From: an uncultured Prevotellaceae bacterium | GTDB taxonomy: Bacteria > Bacteroidota > Bacteroidia > Bacteroidales > Bacteroidaceae | Length of the DNA: 14,707 nucleotides | Reading direction: 5' to 3' | NCBI GenBank assembly: GCA_947303695.1 | Contig: CAMYYX010000032.1 | Span: forward strand, 1-14,707 | The notes under the pieces: model-generated | Seen by the model: only the letters and a program-made list of their open reading frames with translations | Databases searched by the model: none | What the model was told of the DNA's origin: nothing | In this document: one piece after another, positions 12,558 to 14,707 of the stretch | How positions within the stretch are numbered: position 1 is the stretch's first letter | Layout of the letters: each line of letters opens with the position of its first letter | Program-made: the position numbers and the translations under genes

Positions 12558-13886
12558 ATGATTGACTATAGTGTCTTCAACGGAAAAAGGGCAGCATTCT
12601 TCACACTTGGATGCAAGCTCAACTTTGCCGAGACTTCTACGCTCGGTGAGACGCTGATGTCGTATGGTGTGACGAAAGCCAAGAAGGGCGAGGTGGCAGA
12701 CATCTGTATCGTCAACACCTGCACCGTTACCGCTATGGCTGACAGTAAATGCCGGCAAGCCATTCATAAAATCATCAAGGATCATCCTGGTGCGTTGGTA
12801 GCAGTCACTGGCTGTTATGCTCAGTTGCAGCCCCAACTCATTAGCGACATCCCTGGAGTCAATATCGTCGTAGGAGCACAACAACGTAGCGACCTGATTA
12901 ATCAGATTTGCTATCAGCTACAGACAGATTCTCCCCATAGAGAGGGAGATGCCCATAGGGCAGAGGGGGTCTTCTTCCCCTCCTGTTCACGTGGCGACCG
13001 CACTCGTTACTTCCTTAAGGTACAGGATGGGTGTAATTATTTTTGTACTTATTGTACCATTCCGATGGCGCGTGGAAGAAGCCGTAACGGTTCTATTGCG
13101 TCCTTGGTGGCTCAAGCGAAACAAGTGGCAGAACAGGGCGGAAAGGAAATTGTGCTTACAGGTGTGAATATTGGAGATTTCGGACGAACGACCAAAGAGA
13201 CGTTCCTTGATTTGATAAAAGAACTGGATAAGGTAGAGGGAATAGCTCGTTTCAGAATCTCGTCCATTGAGCCCAATCTGCTCACGGATGAGATTATCGA
13301 GTTTTGTGCCCAGTCACGTGCCTTTATGCCTCATTTTCATATTCCGCTGCAAAGTGGATGCGATGAAGTCCTGAAATTGATGCATCGTCACTATGACACA
13401 GCCCTGTTCCGACACAAGATAGAGCGTATCAAACAATTGATGCCTGATTGTTTCATTGGAGTGGATGTGATGACTGGTACAAGGGGCGAAACCCCAGAGT
13501 ATTTTGAACAAGCTTACGATTTTATCAAGAGTCTCGACATCAGTCAGTTACATGTTTTCACGTATTCCGAACGGCCAGGTACGAAAGCACTGGAGATACC
13601 TCATATGGTCAGCCCGAAGGAGAAACATATTCGAACCCAACGGCTTTTGGAACTCTCCGACCAGAAGACACATGCATTCTATCAGAGTTTTATCGGAAAG
13701 AAGGCAAAGGTTCTGCTTGAGCACACTTCACGACTTAACAAGCCTATGAATGGTTTCACGGATAACTATATCAGGATAGAAATCCCCAACCATCCAGAAT
13801 TAGATAACCAGATAGTAGAAGTACAACTGGGCGAATTCAATCAAACCAAAGATGCGCTATGTGCAAAGTTGCTATCGTCATATTAA
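12558..13886 (+). CDS. mtaB: tRNA (t6A37) methylthiotransferase
   Basis: 442 residues. MtaB adds a methylthio group to C2 of threonylcarbamoyl-adenosine 37 in tRNAs reading ANN codons, using SAM and two iron-sulfur clusters. The N-terminal UPF0004 domain supplies three cysteines: C19 (TLGCKLN), C55 (VNTCTVT) and C86 (VTGCYAQ). The radical-SAM triad is C159, C163 and C166 in DGCNYFCTYC. A C-terminal TRAM domain (about 375-442) binds tRNA. TLGCKLNFAET and FFPSCSRGDRTR are typical of the Bacteroidetes MtaB branch rather than MiaB or RimO. An upstream ATG at 12516 would add 14 residues overlying the promoter element. Residues about 124-138 (DSPHREGDAHRAEGV) are encoded by a palindromic element and lie in the linker between the UPF0004 and radical-SAM domains. 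The gene overlaps the following glycosyltransferase by 28 nt. Confidence 0.92.
   Translation: MIDYSVFNGKRAAFFTLGCKLNFAETSTLGETLMSYGVTKAKKGEVADICIVNTCTVTAMADSKCRQAIHKIIKDHPGALVAVTGCYAQLQPQLISDIPGVNIVVGAQQRSDLINQICYQLQTDSPHREGDAHRAEGVFFPSCSRGDRTRYFLKVQDGCNYFCTYCTIPMARGRSRNGSIASLVAQAKQVAEQGGKEIVLTGVNIGDFGRTTKETFLDLIKELDKVEGIARFRISSIEPNLLTDEIIEFCAQSRAFMPHFHIPLQSGCDEVLKLMHRHYDTALFRHKIERIKQLMPDCFIGVDVMTGTRGETPEYFEQAYDFIKSLDISQLHVFTYSERPGTKALEIPHMVSPKEKHIRTQRLLELSDQKTHAFYQSFIGKKAKVLLEHTSRLNKPMNGFTDNYIRIEIPNHPELDNQIVEVQLGEFNQTKDALCAKLLSSY
12929..12970. repeat. multi-hairpin palindromic element inside mtaB
   Basis: CTCCC (12931-12935) pairs with GGGAG (12944-12948). GCCC-ATA-GGGC (12951-12961) follows, then AGAGGGGG, whose GAGGGG (12963-12968) can pair with CCCCTC (12977-12982). 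The order TCTCCCC, hairpin, GATGCCC, hairpin, AGAGGGGG resembles a palindromic repeat I know as intergenic in many bacterial genomes. Here it is coding, in frame and stop-free. Confidence 0.65.
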
Positions 13887-14707
13887 ACTGGAACGGAGCG
13901 GACATGATGCACCGCTATCTACCTTCTGTCATCCAATGCTCACAAGGTGAAGGAGTAGAAGTCATCGTTGCCGATAACGCATCGAGCGACAATTCCATCT
14001 CGCTATTGCAAACAGAGTTCCCTAATATCCGCATCATCCGTCTCGATCAGAACTACGGCTTTGCTGATGGCTACAACCGAGCCCTGCGTGAAGTCGAAGC
14101 CACCTATTATTTATTGCTGAATAGCGATGTAGAAATACGTCAGCCCCAATGGCTGAACCCCATGATTGACTATCTGGAAGCCCATCCACAAGTGGCAGCT
14201 TGCCAACCAAAGTTATTAAAGCTACAGACCCACCCCCTTACCCCTCCCTGCATGGAGGGGAGTGGTCACCACGAGGCGTTACCATCGGATGGTAATTACT
14301 CCCCGCCCTCACAGGGAGGGGCACAGGGGGAGGGTCTCTTTTTCGAATACGCTGGTGCTTCAGGTGGGTTTATCGATCGCTACGGCTACCCTTACTGTCG
14401 AGGCAGGGTTTTCGACACCATTGAGGAAGACAAAGGGCAGTATGACAATATCGCACCAGTGATGTGGACAACAGGAGCAGCCATGATGGTACGCTCCGAC
14501 ATCTATTGGAAGGCGGGCGGGCTCGATGCACGCTTCTTTGCCCACATGGAAGAAATCGACCTCTGCTGGCGTATGCGAATCATGGGCTATGAGTTGGCAT
14601 GCATTCCTCAGTCTACCGCCTACCATCTTGGTGGAGCCACACTGAATCAAGGCAATCCACGCAAGACATTCCTTAATTTCCGCAACAACCTGCTCATGCT
14701 CTACAAG
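13859..14707 (+). CDS. family 2 glycosyltransferase, partial (3' end outside the window)
   Basis: 283 codons are visible and the frame is still open at the right edge. GT-A fold signatures of GT2 enzymes are present: VAIVILNWNG at the N-terminus, VEVIVADNASSDNS, NYGFADGYN, the DxD-like metal site in LLNSDVE, WTTGAAMMVR, and ARFFAHMEEIDLCWRMR containing the acceptor-side acidic residues. This is the type of GT2 used to build surface polysaccharide, O-antigen or similar glycans in Bacteroidetes; donor and acceptor cannot be read from the sequence. The ATG at 13859 lies inside the mtaB 3' end in another frame (28-nt overlap), suggesting translational coupling. Residues about 123-159, between QPKLLK and FFEYAGASGGF, are encoded by a palindromic element; relatives, as I remember them, have only a few residues here. 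Confidence 0.88.
   Translation, partial: MCKVAIVILNWNGADMMHRYLPSVIQCSQGEGVEVIVADNASSDNSISLLQTEFPNIRIIRLDQNYGFADGYNRALREVEATYYLLLNSDVEIRQPQWLNPMIDYLEAHPQVAACQPKLLKLQTHPLTPPCMEGSGHHEALPSDGNYSPPSQGGAQGEGLFFEYAGASGGFIDRYGYPYCRGRVFDTIEEDKGQYDNIAPVMWTTGAAMMVRSDIYWKAGGLDARFFAHMEEIDLCWRMRIMGYELACIPQSTAYHLGGATLNQGNPRKTFLNFRNNLLMLYK
14226..14337. repeat. 112-nt palindromic element with terminal inverted repeats inside the glycosyltransferase gene
   Basis: The outer arms AGACCCACCCCCT (14226-14238) and AGGGGGAGGGTCT (14325-14337) pair at 12 of 13 positions. Three hairpins lie inside: CCCCTCC (14241-14247) with GGAGGGG (14254-14260); TTACCATC-G-GATGGTAA (14279-14295); and CCCC-G-CCCT (14301-14309) with AGGG-A-GGGG (14313-14321). 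The element is GC-rich, folds as a cruciform-like unit and encodes a Pro/Gly/Ser-rich stretch (THPLTPPCMEG...PPSQGGAQGEG) without stop or frameshift. Gene and element therefore coexist. Confidence 0.8.

Overview
The window looks like chromosomal DNA of a Bacteroidales bacterium, most likely a Prevotella/Segatella-type organism. This rests on Bacteroidetes -7 promoter elements (TAnnTTTG) in front of the genes, the absence of conventional Shine-Dalgarno sites, the typical Bacteroidetes form of ParC and MtaB, and secreted proteins ending in a short IYNLxGQ...KGxNIIxGxKVxVx tail. No genus can be proved by eye.

Layout. Positions 1-690 hold no convincing gene but a dense set of repeats: a 42-nt tandem array with a dyad in each unit, two copies of a 17-nt palindrome and a hairpin. 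Positions 724-4476 (+) encode a large secreted modular protein with an HExxH metallopeptidase-like domain. A convergent gap (4477-4728) carries short tandem repeats and a strong terminator. On the minus strand follow a secreted serine esterase (4729-6111) and, upstream of it in the same operon, a GH28 pectinase (6149-7486), which together suggest pectin or plant cell-wall breakdown. A short divergent promoter region separates these from a plus-strand group: parC (7587-10535), a probable outer-membrane protein of DUF3316 type (10542-11288) and an S41-type lipoprotein peptidase (11285-12322), tightly packed and probably co-transcribed. After a cluster of three small hairpins comes mtaB (12558-13886), a tRNA methylthiotransferase, overlapping by 28 nt a family 2 glycosyltransferase that runs off the right edge.

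The most unusual theme is repeat DNA inside genes. The glycosyltransferase and mtaB each contain, in frame and without breaking the gene, a GC-rich multi-hairpin palindromic element of the kind normally found between genes. The tail of the large protease contains a copy of an AT-rich repeat that also occurs in two intergenic regions of the window. These look like coding-tolerated palindromic insertions, comparable in concept to the Rickettsia palindromic elements. A second notable point is ParC, which ends in QLTLF, a match to the sliding-clamp-binding consensus QL[SD]LF, at the end of a 72-residue Glu-Pro tether.

Limits: family names come from motif recognition only. No database search, structure prediction or alignment was run.
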